DNA from: Glutinoglossum americanum
Lineage: Eukaryota > Ascomycota > Geoglossomycetes > Geoglossales > Geoglossaceae
Length of the DNA: 64,000 nt
Assembly: GCA_020080175.1 (NCBI GenBank)
Contig: JAGHQL010000051.1
Location: 1 to 64,000 of the forward strand
Direction of reading: 5' to 3'
The first letter of the stretch is position 1. Each line of letters begins with the position of its first letter. This document shows positions 43,024-55,635 of the stretch, piece by piece. The notes under the pieces are model-generated. The model was given only the letters and a program-made list of their open reading frames with translations. It did no database searches and had not been told where the DNA came from. A program made the position numbers and the translations under genes.

Positions 43024-44534
43024 ATGCGGCTTGTCGGCTGCTCCTGCCAACCCGCACTACTGAAATTGTTCCGTCCGCCACGCCCGTGCACGCAAAAACA
43101 TCAGTTCTGGATTTACCTTGCACGACGGCCGGACTCTATAAGGACTTCTTATAAGTATTCTCGCCGTTCATCAGCACTAGAGACACCTTTTTTACTCTCA
43201 CTATTGCACCCACCATCTCTCAGCGTGGCTTCACTAGCTCAGAAACGAGGCCACCGTGGTCACTCTCATCACCACCACCATCACCATCACCATGACAATG
43301 CATACCTCATATCTACCAATAAGAATGATGCTGGTGTGAAAATCACTCGGGTTGGGCTTTTTGTGAACCTCGGTATGGCTATTTCTAAGGGTATCGGTGG
43401 CTGGTTCTTCAATTCCCAGGTCTTACTCGCTGATGCTCTTCACGCACTGACGGACCTGGTCTCGGATTTTATGACCCTTGCTACCGTATCATGGAGCTTA
43501 AAGCCGCCAACCGCAAGGTTCCCTAGTGGGTATGGTAAAGTGGAAAGTCTGGGTTCGTTAGGAGTGAGTGCCATTTTGCTGGCAGGAGGCGTGTTTATGG
43601 GATTCCATGCGATTGAGGCACTGTATTTCCAGTTCTTTATGGATGCAGCAGCAGCATTGGAGTATGCTGGTCACAGTCATGGCCATAGCCACTCACATGT
43701 GGAATTTGGACCAAACGTGAACGCAGTTTGGTTGGCCCTAGGGTCGATCGTGGTGAAGGAATGGCTTTATAGAGCTAGTAAGACAAGTCTCCATATTCAA
43801 AAAACTAAAAAATTCGTACATACAAACGATACCGCAAGGTGCTAATTAGAGCCCACACAGCCATTAAAATTGCGAGGGAACGCAAATCCGCTGTTCTAGC
43901 ATCTAACGCTATGCATCATCGTGTTGACTCCCTGACATCAATTGTTGCCCTTTTGGCCATCGGAGGATCCCATTTTTTTCATAACGCTACATGGCTTGAC
44001 CCGGTTGGTGGGCTGATCGTCTCTGTCATGGTCATCCAGGCTGGATGGGCCAATACTGGCGCTGCGTTAATGGAGCTTGCGGATGTAGGCGTCGACGAAG
44101 ATACCAAAAATTCTGTGGCCAGATCAGCAAAGATGAGCCTTGTTGCAGATCCGGAAAAGGGAATCGAGGGTGTCAGTGGCGGAGAACAGGTTGAAGTGAG
44201 GAGTGTCCAGGGCATCAAGGCCGGACAGAATTATTTGATGGATGTTGAACTTGCCGTGCCTGGCGATTGGCCTGTCCAAAGGATACGAGGGATAGAAGAA
44301 GCTGTGCGAGAACGGGTTGGCTCGAAAGTTAGGGGCTTGAGAAGGGTGAAAGTTCGGTTCGTGCCAAAGGATGTGTCAAGCGACCTAGACTTCATGGAGG
44401 AATTCATCGGCGCAGATAGAAATCTAGGAGGGAGTCCTGAGCCTGAACCTGAGCCTGAGCTTGAGGAAGAGAGTGGGCATGACCATGACCGCAGCCATTA
44501 CGAACACGATAGTGGTCACGAAAAGAAGGGCTGA
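43024..44534 (+). CDS. MMT1: Cation diffusion facilitator, mitochondrial Mmt1/Mmt2-like
   Basis: Cation-diffusion-facilitator transporter; yeast Mmt1/2 move iron across the mitochondrial membrane. Two exons: 43024-43777 and 43861-44534; 475 residues. The ATG at 43024 opens on an Arg-rich, non-acidic leader (MRLVGCSCQPALLKLFRPPR) like a mitochondrial presequence. Upstream in-frame ATG 42922 is possible. Next comes a His stretch (GHSHHHHHHHHHD), then membrane helices with the metal-site motif ADALHALTDLVSDF, a second His-rich loop GHSHGHSHSHVEF, NAMHHRVDSLTS (the matching HxxxD site), and a cytosolic/matrix C-terminal domain. The tail is Glu-Pro repeats and HDHDRSHYEHDSGHE. The exact metal is inferred. 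Confidence 0.85.
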
Positions 44535-44835
44535 TGAACAGTAGTACCTTGGATTTCCTGTATGTGATTTCATTATTCTGAGAGCATCCACGGACAGGAA
44601 TACTTGAATGTCCATGTTTATACGGTGGATTTCCTATGTAATTTCCATCTCTGATAGACTTCAGGGCAGTTGTCGTGTTTGAGAACGTTCAATGTATGTA
44701 CATGCATTGAACCTGGGCACTTACCCCGCAGCTCTAACTCCGTTGGGGGGAATAGATAAGCGAAACTTCAACACGAGGAAAAGTTCCGCAAAAGCTGAGA
44801 CATCACCAAGTCGCGGGTTTAACGATCCTGGAGCG
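44535..44835. other. Intergenic region between MMT1 and XKS1
   Basis: 301 bp between two same-strand genes. Nothing supported beyond a likely terminator and promoter. Confidence 0.5.
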
Positions 44836-46676
44836 ATGTCGTCTGGACCCCTCTATCTCGGTTTTGACCTCTCAACTCAGCAGCTGAAAGGTAGCTATGT
44901 CCCCGTCTACGGTAAGATTTAACTGCTGAGCCTCCTAGCTGTTGCCATAACCTCGAAGCTTGCTGTTGCTTGCGAAGCGAGGGTTGAGTTTGATGTCGAC
45001 TGTCCTAAGTATGGTGTGGAAAAGGGTGTTCATGTTAGCGGGGAAAAACGAGAAGTTTATGCGCCAGTGGCGATGTGGTTGGAAGCGCTGGATTTAATTC
45101 TCGAACGATTGAGAGAAAACGGTCTGCAGTTCGGGAATGTGAAGGGGGTCAGTGGGGCAGGGCAGCAACACGGGAGCGTTTATTGGAGCCAGGAAGCCGA
45201 GAACAGGCTAGGAACTCTGGATCCATCGAAGACCCTGAGGGAGCAGTTGGTCCCAGACGCGTTTTCGCATCCCTGGAGCCCCAATTGGCAGGATGCAAGT
45301 ACACAGGGAGAGTGCGACAGGTTTGATGAGTGCCTAGGTGGAGAGGAGGAGCTGGCGAAGATCACGGGAAGTAAGGCGCACCATGTGGGTCTATGAATTA
45401 GCTTGACGGTTTCTCAAGCTCACCAGCAGGTAATTAGCGCTTCACGGGCCCGCAAATTCTCCGTTTCCGTGAGAAACACCCCGAAGTCTATAAGAGTACC
45501 TCTCGAATAAGTCTGGTCTCATCATTCCTGGCCTCGGTATTCCTCGGTTCTATCGCTCCGATTGATATTAGCGATGTCTGCGGGATGAACCTCTGGGATA
45601 TTGAAGGGGGTCATTGGAATGAGCCCTTACTGGCGCTTGTAGCTGGCCGAGAGGGCATTGGTGACCTGCGTAGGAAGCTCGGCGACGTGAGGAAAGATGG
45701 TGAAAGTGCCATGGGTTCAATATCTACTTGGTTCGTCTCTCGTTACAGCTTTCCCGGGGACTGTCAGATAGCCCCTTTCACGGGCGATAACCCGTCTACG
45801 ATCCTTTCACTCCCCCTCCGTCCTCTCGATGCAATCATCTCCTTAGGGACATCGACTACCTTCTTAATATCAACGCCTAAGTACATCCCTCATTCATCTT
45901 ACCACTTCTTTAACCACCCGACAACACCAGGACTCCATATGTTTATGCTCTGCTACAAGAATGGTGGGCTAGCCCGAGAGCGTGTAAGGGATAGTATCAA
46001 TAAATCTCTGAACATCAAGGAAGAAGGAAGCTGGGATGAATTTGACAGAGCTGTGAGGAGCTCTCTGTATCTTGGGATGCGCAGGAGCAGTGATCCCATA
46101 CACCTTGGCTTGTACTTTCCCCTACCAGAGATCGTGCCGAATGTACGACCGGGGACATGGCGGTTTTACTACAACCCTTCCACAGGGTCGCTTAACGAGG
46201 TTAAGGAGAGTTCTGGGTACTGGCAAATACCTCGAGACGACGCGCGGATAATTGTTGAATCCCAGCTCCTATCCCTGCGTCTGCGCTCGCAAAATCTCGT
46301 TCATGCACCCAACCCTGACTTACCCCCACAGCCACGACGTATCTACCTGGTGGGTGGCGGCTCGCTGAACCTGACTATTGCGTCTCTCGTAGGGGATGTG
46401 CTAGGTGGAGTAGAAGGTGTGTATCGTTTAGATGTCGGTGGTAATGCATGTGCGCTGGGCGCTGCATACAGAGCTGCTTGGAGCAGAGAAAGGACCACGG
46501 GAGAGCGGTTCGAGGAATTTATTGGCACGAGGTGGCAAGAGAGGGAAGCTGTTGAAAAGATTGGCGATGGATATAATACTTCGACTTTTGGAGAGTATGG
46601 GAACGTTTTGAAAGGCTTCGAAGAGATGGAGCGGAAGGTTTTAGAGATTGACGACACAACAAGCATCATTGACTGA
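44836..46676 (+). CDS. XKS1: D-xylulokinase
   Basis: Phosphorylates D-xylulose to xylulose 5-phosphate, feeding pentoses into the pentose phosphate pathway; cytosolic. Three exons: 44836-44890, 44939-45384 and 45438-46676; 579 residues, the fungal size. Signatures of the FGGY kinase fold are [115 protein letters not shown] and LVGGGSLN. Exon 2 ends at the GTGGGT donor after HH. Intron 1 is 48 nt. TAL1 of the same pathway lies 41 kb to the left. Confidence 0.95.
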
Positions 46677-47273
46677 TGGTATAGGGAATGACGTATTCTA
46701 GGTGTATACTAATGAGAGGAAGGCCATTTTGTTAAAAAATGTCCCACAGTCTAGGAGAGAGATTCTGCTATTCAAACTGTCTACTCATTGCCCTCGGTCT
46801 CGCATGCAGGATACTGGATATTGTTTGTGGGTTGCTTTGTAGTTGTCGATATTCTTTGACATCAAGTACAAATTAATTACATATAACCCGAACCCCGCAA
46901 AGTTTCGAGTATGCAAGATAACTGTAGCCGTCACCGCCAATATCACCATAAGAATTGCGCACTATAGATTTCTCTTTACTCCTATAATATCTCAAACTGC
47001 AGAGACCATAGGCGTTTTCGAGTATTACCCGCTAAAAGCTATTCTGACGCTCTGAGGTCCGGGGTTTTGGTCTACATACTAGCCCCACTACCGGGAACAT
47101 CTACGTGAATGACTCGATAGCATTTCGCCCCTAGCGATACCTTCTTTGCACGGCACTCCACAAACCCCTACAAAACTACTCGTACAAGTTTATCACAGAG
47201 CTTAGGCGGGAGACGGGTTCTCAGTTTCCTAGATCTCCGCCTCCACGGCGGGATCATCTAAGACGTAGCTAGG
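46677..47273. other. Intergenic region between XKS1 and LOS1
   Basis: 597 bp between same-strand genes, AT-rich near 46840-47010. No gene seen. Confidence 0.6.
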
Positions 47274-50200
47274 ATGGATGAACAAGTATGTTTGGGAAAT
47301 TTCTAAGACGATATGGTATATATCTTGCATGTCTCGCTAACTTAAGCCATTTCTCACTGTTAAGGTGGAGAAAGCTGTCCAGATCGCCTGGGACCCTACC
47401 TCAAATCAAGACCTTAAGGCCCAGGCCTTTGATTTCCTCAACCAACTTCGGTCCGACCCCAGAGGCGGGCAGGCTTGCCTCGCTCTATTTAAGACTATCC
47501 CCAAGCGTGCGGAGATCGTTCGGCATTTCGCGCTTGATATGGTTGGTAACTCGATCCAAAATGAACAGTTGGATTCGCAGAGTTTGGAGTACGTAAAAGA
47601 CAGCTTGATGGACTATATTAGGAGGATATATAGTGGATTTAGTGGTGATGGGGAAGTGGACTCGGCCAACATACAGAACAAGCTCACACAGACTGTCACG
47701 TATCTGTTTGCGTCACTCTATGCCGTGGGTTGGGAGGGGTTTTTTGATGATTTCTTGAACTTGGTTTCTGCGACTAGTGGCTCAGGAGGAAGTGTGGCTG
47801 GAGGAAATGTTGCTGGCACGGCGCTGTATTTGCGGGTGCTGAGCTCGGTTCATGATGAGATTGCAGACGTGCTTGTGCCACGATCGCAGACACAGCACAA
47901 GCGGAACATGCAGCTCAAGGACTTGGTAAGGGAGAGGGATGTCAGAAAAGTGGTATCATCGTGGCAGGAAATTCTAGCTCAGTGGCAAGAGAGCGACGCA
48001 GTGGTGGAAATGTGTTTGAGAGTAGTTGGGCGGTGGGTTAGTTGGATTGATATCTCCCTGGTGGTCAATGGTGTTTTGCTCAGCCAGCTCTTCCAGCTCG
48101 TGGGGCGGACTGGCGTTGGGGGAGCAACGGACAAAGTCCGTGATGCGGCAATTGATACGCTCACGGAGTTTGTTGGGAAGAAAATGAAGCCAGCTGATAA
48201 GATTGAGTTGATTCTCTTCCTGAATTTAGGAAGCGTTATTGCTCAGCTTGTCGCTAGCTCCCCACTTCATGAGCTCCGTTCGACATCTAGTTATGATACT
48301 GATCTCGCAGAGGCGGTGGGCAAACTCGTCAATATTGTTGTATCTGACACTGTAAAGGCGCTTGATGCTGAGCCTGCCGACGGGCAGGCTCGCCAGCGGG
48401 CGGATGAGCTGCTCCAGGCCTTTCTCCCGTACTTGCTACGTTTCTTTTCGGACGAATACGACGAAATATGCTCGACTGCTATTCCGGCTTTGACTGAAAT
48501 CCTCGCCTTCTTTCGCAAGGAAGTTAAGACAAAGGGCTCACTTGCTCAGCACTACGCTGCGATGCTCTCGCCAATACTCAATGCGATAATTGTTAAGATG
48601 AAATATGATGAGACCTCTTCATGGGGCGACGAGGATGAAAAGACAGATGAGGCCGAGTTTCAGGAGCTCCGAAAAAGACTGCAGAATCTTCAACAATCGG
48701 TTGCGGCCGTGGACGAACCATTGTATATGGATGTTGTTAGCAACATAGTTGCTAACACATTTGATAATTTCAACCAGCAGAACCCGCATATGGACTGGCG
48801 AGGCCTGGACCTGGCGCTACATGAGATGTTTCTTTTCGGAGAGCTGGCAGCGAAGGCAGGGGGTTTGTATAGCAAGGGTCAACCAACAGGACCGGCGGCT
48901 GCGACGCTTGTGGGGATGATGCACAAAATGGTTGATTCTGGTATGTGCTACCCTTTCAATTTGCAATTCCCTGACTGTGCTCACCTTTTGAAGACGTTTC
49001 TTCATTCTCCCACCCAGCAATTCAACTCCAATATATGGAAATATGTGTTCGTTACGCTAGTTTTTTCGAATCCCAACCTCAGCACATACCTCAAGTGCTT
49101 GAGGCCTTTGTTCGCTTTGTCCATCACAACCACATCCGAGTTAAAACACGTTCTTGGTATCTCTTCCATAGGTTTGTCAAGCATCTCCGCGCACAACTCG
49201 AGAATGTTGCCCAGACAGTCATAGAAGCAGTCAGCGACTTGCTACTGATCAAAGCCGAACTTCCCAAAGAACGAGCCGACGATGAAGACATGTCATCTGA
49301 TGAGAGTGACCACTCGGAAGAGAGCATTTTCAACAGCCAACTCTACCTTTTTGAAGCAGTGGGCTGCATATCTTCTACGTCATCTATCCCAGTCGATAAG
49401 CAAGTCCTCTATGGAAGGTTAATTATGAATCCGCTATTTGCAGATATGGAGAAACATATCAATTTAGCGAAGGGCGGAGACGAGAGATCTCAACTGCAAA
49501 TTCACCATGATATCATGGCACTAGGAACCCTTGCCCGAGGGTTTTCTGACTGGAGTCCTGGAGGCCATTCAACGAGCCATGCACCTCCTCCCCCGGAGGC
49601 TGTCTCTGAGGAGTTCGAGCGAGGCGCCGAAGCTACTATAGTAGCTCTAGAATCGTTGAAGTCTTCTCAGAATGTTAGACTTGCCTCTAGGTCTGCATTT
49701 TCACGATTTGTAGGCGTTCTTGGGGCAAGAATTTTACCACAGCTGCCGCGATGGATAGATGGGTTGTTGTCGCAGAGCTCTACGAAGGATGAGATGGCGA
49801 CATTCTTGCGGATGCTCGATCAAGTCGTTTACGGTTTCAAGACGGAGATATATAATATCCTAGATTCTTTACTTACACCGCTTCTTCAGCGAGTGTTTGC
49901 GGGCCTTGCGGAAGAGACAACGGGCACGGACGACGAGATTCAGCTCGCGGAACTACAGGAAGAGTATCTTAATTTTCTACTCGTGATTCTTAATAATGAC
50001 CTTGGGTCTGTGTTGGTCAGCGAAGGTAAGTTAACTTGTTCAGAACATGCAACCTTGATTTGCTCACGACATTTAGTCAACCAAAACAACTTCACTCCTC
50101 TTATCACAATTGTTGAACACTTTGCGCAGGACATATCCGACCTCCAAACCTCAAAGCTCCAAACCTCAAAGCTTGCGTTCTGCGTGCTACACAAAATGTG

Positions 50201-50706
50201 CACCACCTGGGGCGGCCCCGACATTGTCCCCCCTTCAACCATCCAGCGAGTCACATCAAACAGTAAAACGAAAGCTAGCGATATCACCGTACCCGCACCC
50301 GCTGCACCTGCACTTCCTGGGTTTGACCGATTCATGATAGAGCGCTTTTCGCCCGTCGGTTGGCGGATACTGTCCAACCCATCTCTCCCAAATGATGCGG
50401 CGGCGAGAGCCGTGACGTGGGAAGTGGCGACACTGCAGAAGACCATCTATGTGAAGACGGGTTTGGAGTTTGTTGAGCATCTAAGAGGGGTGTATTTTCC
50501 CAATGTGAATTTCCCGCAAGATCTAGCGGAGGAGTATCTACAAGCGTTGCAGGCGCTTGACCAGAAGGCATTTAGGCAGTTCTTTCAGGTTTGTTTCTCC
50601 ACATTTACTTTTTTGCTGTCTCACATCCATATGAAGGCTCTTGCGAATCTTGTGGCTGACTGGGACTGTTTCGGAGTAGGGTTTCGTGCAACGGACTAGG
50701 GGTTGA
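47274..50706 (+). CDS. LOS1: Exportin-T (tRNA exportin Los1)
   Basis: Karyopherin that exports tRNA from the nucleus with Ran-GTP. Five exons: 47274-47285, 47365-48940, 49018-50025, 50077-50588 and 50680-50706; 1044 residues. Exon 1 codes only MDEQ. The rest is a helical HEAT-repeat solenoid with the importin-beta-like N-terminal part ([39 protein letters not shown]), [56 protein letters not shown] and [11 protein letters not shown]. The end KAFRQFFQ joins GFVQRTRG through a 91-nt intron, matching how I know this family to end. Intron 3 (51 nt) is divisible by three and stop-free. Confidence 0.93.
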
Positions 50707-51234
50707 TTTTCAAGGTTCTTTAGCATCATAAGGCTTACAAAATACTGGGAGAGGCAAAAGAGCATTTTCCCCAAGGAGCCGGGGAGTTGGGCCCTTTTAT
50801 GTCGAATTGGCTTCAGACGCACAATCGTTGAGCTGATAAAGGCCCTGGCGTTGCAGCGTAGAAAATTAGATCGGATGTCGGACCAAGTTGGTGGGCACTT
50901 AGTTTTCCTGGTGGTGTTGCCAGAAGAACGAACTGAACAAGAAGTTTACCTCATCCGCTTTTCTTCCCCTAGAGCGGAATAGTCGTGTACACAGTCGGAG
51001 AAACGATGGTGAATAGATAAAGTATGAAGTTTGTGGAAGCAAATCTTAGTAATTTTCACCCTGTTGATCCAACTAAGCAAGCATGTGTAGATCCTCGCGC
51101 TACATTGATAGCCGCCTGTATTTTTGGGGCAGCCGTGGTGGAGATGGCATTCAGCCCTCTCCTTTAAAACATGAAGAGGGTATTTAGAGATTCCCCACCC
51201 CGACTTTACACCCCTACCCTGGGGATTCTGCACG
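50707..51234. other. Intergenic region, convergent 3' ends
   Basis: Between LOS1 (+) and the S-formylglutathione hydrolase gene (-). No supported ORF. Confidence 0.6.
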
Positions 51235-52423
51235 TTAGGAAAATAGGTATTTGGCGTGGTGCTCCAAATGGTCCGCCGCGAAAGACGAGATGAAGTAGTA
51301 GCTGTGATCGTAGTCCTGTGGCTATTTATTGGTTATGTTGCTCGCTTCAACTTGTGAGTAAGGTTGCGGAGGGGAGCCTACGGGGTGGTATCGGAGGTTC
51401 AATCCTTTATCATTCCCTGCTTCCTTTGCGGCAGCGGCGAAGTTCTCAGGGAGGAGTTGTCCTTGTTTGTAGAAGTTGTCGCCTGTGCCCTGGAGGGGGC
51501 AAAACAGAGATAGAGCGTTAGTCGGATGGTGGATAGGAAGTCTCTTCTCATGATATCTCTTCTGGGCGTTGAGTGCTATCGAGTTGGGGTTGCAAGGGGG
51601 GTTAAGTAGGTGACGTACAACATCGATCAGCAAATCCAATGCCCCCTTGTACGATCTCACTAGCTCCGTCGCGTCGTGCTCTCTCCATTTCTCCTGCTGC
51701 TCCTTGCCGAAATAGCCCGCAAATGCCTTCTGGCCCCAAGGGCAATTAATCGGATTCGAGATTGGCGCGAAGGCCGAGACGCTCTTGTATTTCTTAGAGT
51801 TCTTGAGGAATAACGTCAAGGCCCCGTGGCCGCCCATGCTGTGGCCTGTGATACTGACTCTCTCTGCATCTAGCTGAGGAAAGTGAGAGAAGAGCGCTGT
51901 GGGGAGTTCAGAGGCAATGTAGCTGTACATCTTGTAATTTGTGTTCCAGGGTGTTTGCGTTGCGTCGATGTAGAAGCCAGCACCAGAGCCGAAGTCGTAG
52001 GAGTCGTCTTCGCCTTCGATCTTCAGACCGCCTTTTACATTCCCAATATCATTAGCGGAACTCAGGGGCAGTTAATGGGCAGTTTTGCCATTGATGCATT
52101 TTGGAAGGCAAGCTTCTTTCAAGGGAACCCGGCCAAATTACCCAGTGGCGGGCCAACGTACGAGGACTTGTATCAGGATAAACAATTGCGATACCCTTCT
52201 GACTAGCTCCATGCTGGAAAAATCCTTTCTCTGCGCAATTGTCTCCCGTGCACGTCAGACCCGACAAGTAGAGTAGCACTGGGACTTTTTTCGAGCCTTG
52301 GGCCTGCGGAGGCAAATAAAGGTTCAGAGCCATTTCGCAGCCAGTGGTCGATGCATTGTGGGTTAGTTTGAGCAGTTTCCCGCCAAAGGAGGCAATTGTG
52401 GCTATGGTTTTGAAATCGGACAT
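51235..52423 (-). CDS. S-formylglutathione hydrolase (esterase D)
   Basis: Hydrolyses S-formylglutathione to formate and glutathione in glutathione-dependent formaldehyde detoxification; cytosolic. Four exons: 52423-52162, 52031-51619, 51489-51382 and 51315-51235; 287 residues, the normal size. Conserved segments are [57 protein letters not shown], nucleophile S152 in [34 protein letters not shown], acid D229 in [17 protein letters not shown], and H265 in [12 protein letters not shown]. All catalytic residues are present. The last exon supplies the catalytic histidine and ends AKYLFS. Confidence 0.95.
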
Positions 52424-52584
52424 GTTGACGGGCGAGGTGCCTCTTTGCTGGTGGATGTGCCCCTCCAGAAAATGGACTACCGAGGATTCTCAATTGGGAA
52501 ATTCCCGCTTACCCCAGATTTGCCCCAAGGCCGCCGGGGATAATACGGTCAAATAGTAATACATGGTCACGCCAAAATGGTATG

Positions 52585-53703
52585 CTAATCTTCCTGGCGT
52601 TTCTCAAACCCCGCTAAATATCCCTCGAGCTTCCATAGCCACATCACTGCAGGGGCGGTCGATCGCCGAAGCTTCACCACAACGGCTTCATTGTGAGGCT
52701 CTAATTCAAAAATTTTCCGTAGTGCACCTGTGAGCTCATGCCCCAAGAGCCGAGGGAGGTTGTAGACGGCGGCCTTCGTTGTTGGGCGTCGTGTTACTAT
52801 AGTAGCGTATTTTGCAGGCCCGTCGCCTACCTCGCGAGTGGAAGAATCTGTATGCTTGCCCGGTGGGCGCCCAAACCACAGGACAAATCCTACTTGTTTC
52901 TTCCACTGGACTTCTTCTAAAGTCGCACACCTGCTCCTTTGCACGGCCATATGCTTCGCCTCGTCCCATACACGCTTTCGTAGCAACCTCAGCACAAACT
53001 CATGCATATCCTGGCGCCAGATAATGTCAGGTAAAGGCTTCAGGTGTTGGCGGGAGCCCAATTGATGCCAAGTAAAGGTCTTCTGCTTCCTGGGTGTCGA
53101 CGTGATCTGCTGGAGGAGGGAGGCGCTGGAGAGGGCATAACTGCTTGGGCCATCTGGGGGGCTAGAAAGGGACGGTTGCTCTGTGGCGATAGAATCTCTG
53201 GGCCATTGGGGCGGTTTGGTTAGGCCTTGCGGTAAGTACCATAGTAATTCTGTTTCTGGGTGGGCTACAAGGCGGTAGCATGTGAGGAAAAAGCTTGGAA
53301 GGCGTGCCTGGAGTATTGAGCAGCATCGTACTGGCGTTGCAAGTGCGCGCGCTTCTAATAGTTAGCCTATATTCCATGTCTAGAGTAATAGATCTCTACC
53401 GTAGGGATTGTTTTTCAGTTTGACCTGTAGAGAGTCTAACTGTTTTGTTGGAAGCGGCTTCGGATTACGGTATTTTATTACTAGTGTCTTCGCTGCTGGG
53501 TCCATAATGGGTGAGAGGGGAAGCCCGTGGAGAGGCCGGAACCTTCTTGAGATTGATTCAGACTCGGCATCGCTATCTTGAACCTCGCAGGTTCTAAGTG
53601 ACCTGTTGTCAGTGGGGGTTGGCAGTCTTCTTTGCTGAGCATAGGTGTGATGTGTAGATTTTACTGGCCGAAGCGTGCGAATCTGTAAGCAGCGTAGTCT
53701 CAT
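52585..53703 (-). CDS. Probable mitochondrial protein of unknown function, fungal
   Basis: Two exons: 53703-53400 and 53351-52585; 356 residues. The start MRLRCLQIRTLRPVKSTHH is Arg-rich and free of acids, like a mitochondrial presequence; an in-frame ATG at 53751 adds 16 residues. Recognisable conserved-looking segments are LVIKYRNPKPLPTKQLDSLQ, KNNPYARALATPVR, RLPSFFLTCYRLVAHPETEL, IIWRQDMHEFVLRLLRKRV, VGFVLWFG, YNLPRLLGHEL and MWLWKLEGYLAGF. I believe I have seen this pattern in uncharacterised filamentous-fungal proteins but cannot give a function. The intron ends TAGAAG, a NAGNAG acceptor: using the second AG gives NPYARAL, using the first adds a Glu. It is divergent from the flavin-reductase gene, about 200 bp apart. 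Confidence 0.68.
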
Positions 53704-53906
53704 TGAGCGTGAAAATCCTATGGAATTCGGCGTGGGGTTGTGTATCAGCATGCTATACGGAAGAAATGATGCTTTTGCGCGCCTAAATAGTCGCTGTCAA
53801 CCGCGTCGCTTATTTCTCCAAATCAAAGAATTATCTGCAACCTCATTAGCGGTTTGTCAATTCATGTGCCGTTGAATGTTCAGCAGAATTTCTGAAGTCT
53901 GTATTC

Positions 53907-54910
53907 ATGCCTCTGCATCATAGACTCCAACTCAGGGGTTTGCGAAACATAGCGTGTATACAGCCGTCTCCTGCAGCGAGACAATTCTTCTGTCTCTTCT
54001 TCCAGTGGACTCAGAGCGGGTCGGAGCCGTTGAGAAAAGGTAAATCATTCACGGGGGGTTCGCTATGCGCCATTCCCTGGCTAACTGTATTTCTATGATA
54101 GCTGCCGGATTTGAGCCAACACGAGTTTATGGACGGTCAGCACCGCTGCCTCAACCCTGGCACGGCGGCGGCAACAAACCAGCACCCCCGCGACAATCCC
54201 GAATTCAATTCCCCCGGGGTAGCAAGTGCGGTGTTCAATATCGGAACTTTTCTACATCATACCCCCTTAGCGGTGCTGATCCTGCCACGTCGCCTTTCCC
54301 ATCCTCCAAACACTCTCCTAGAGGGTTGGACTCTGCCGAAGATACGTCACCCCTCTCCCACAGTGTCCGCCTCATAATGCGCCATGTCCCGCACTCTGTC
54401 GTTGTTATAACCTCCGCCTTATCTCCCGCAAAAACCGGCTACCCGCAATGCTCGCCTTATCGCGGCATGACGGTCTCTTCATTTACGACCGTCGCTCTTT
54501 CTCCTACGCCTACGGTCTGTTTCAATATCCGGGCACCTTCCTCTACACTCACCGCCATTCAAAACTCGGGTCACTTTCTAGTGCATATCTTAGACGCTAC
54601 GCCCCTTGGAGCGAAGATTGCTGATGTTTTCACGCGGGGCCTTGGCGCCACAGCCTTTGACAACCAGGCATTTAAGGTCGTCACAGACAGGGATGGGATG
54701 CCATCACTTATGAGCCCCGGCGTAAGGAGGGTGCTGCGATGTCGGGCATTAGGGGGAGGCGTGATAGTGGGAGATCATGTCGTTGTGCTTGGGGAGGTTA
54801 TCAGGATTCAAGGGGAGGCTCAGGAAGGCGAGAGTGAGAAAGGGTACGGACTAATCTATGTTAACAGAGCCTATAGGTGCGTCGGTGAAAGTGTTCATGT
54901 AGGAAGTTAA
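53907..54910 (+). CDS. Flavin reductase-like (FMN-binding split barrel) protein, probably mitochondrial
   Basis: Two exons: 53907-54039 and 54102-54910; 313 residues. The N-terminus (MPLHHRLQLRGLRNIACIQP, later YRNFSTSYP) is basic and Ser-rich, like a mitochondrial leader. From about residue 130 the split-barrel domain appears: RHVPHSVVVITSAL, RGMTVSSFTTVALSPTPTVC, FNIRAPSSTLTAI, FLVHILDA, GVRRVLRCRAL and GDHVVVLGEVIRI. In this family the barrel binds FMN and uses NAD(P)H. Which partner or substrate is served here cannot be told. Confidence 0.82.
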
Positions 54911-54969
54911 GGGGGTGGGTATCAATTGTCTGAAGTAGGTGCCTGGGCCTTGTAATTTGTCTATTAGAC

Positions 54970-55635
54970 TTAGAGGTTATCAACTTCATCCATGGTATCC
55001 ATCTCGCCTTCATTACCTCCGCTATTCCCACGTTCCAATCGCTCCAAGAATTCCCTAGCCTTGTTCCAAATCTCTCCTTCCATTTCTCGTCCGACGATAT
55101 CGCTTCTGCTATTCAGCCATCCGACATCTAGATTTCCAAGCCCAATTCCAGATATCTCGCCCCCACCAGCCTGAACTGCCGCTCCACTCACTCCGCTACT
55201 TCCCGCACTTCCAAAGGCTGGCGCACTTCCCGTCGTTAGGTTGTCCTTGGATGCGGAGTCGGACGCTATAATGTCGGCCTCTTCGAGTGCGTATATTTGA
55301 CGGCGCAAACGGACATTGATAGATGAAAGGAGAGAGAAATATGTAGCGGTTGCCTTGGAGAATGACTCCTTGTGAGCGTCGATTGTGACAGGCCCCTCTG
55401 ATGTAAACGGAGGTTGGTTTGTTAATGATTTTACTGCCTGGCCAGCTGCACGAAGGAGACTAGCAACGTCCTATGATTGATATGTTAGTGGCAAATATAA
55501 ACACGATTATAGGCCGAGGGGGCGCGCCTTGTCTATTTCGTTAAGTTGGTGAATGCGCTCCGCGGGGGTAAAGACCTTCGACACATCAGCTCTTGAGGCC
55601 TCCGATCGCTGCACGGCCTCGCTGCTCTCCGTCAT
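54970..55635 (-). CDS. MED11: Mediator complex subunit 11
   Basis: Head-module subunit of Mediator, bridging activators and RNA polymerase II; nuclear. Two exons: 55635-55528 and 55470-54970; 202 residues. Conserved parts are FTPAERIHQLNEIDK, DVASLLRAAGQAVKSLT, ESFSKATATYFSLLSSINVR and LRRQIYALEEADI. A Gly/Ala/Ser-rich linker and an acidic end follow (MDTMDEVDNL). No GT donor exists between the IDK codons and the first in-frame stop. The exon must end at AAG before GCGCGC, a GC-AG intron, with a CACTAAC branch site and CATAG acceptor. The ORF is also open upstream to 55728, but the ATG at 55635 fits better. Confidence 0.85.

Noticed and set aside
42834-43154. 106-codon + strand ORF before MMT1
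   Set aside because: It lies out of frame over the MMT1 leader and minus-strand shadows are equally long; no recognisable sequence.
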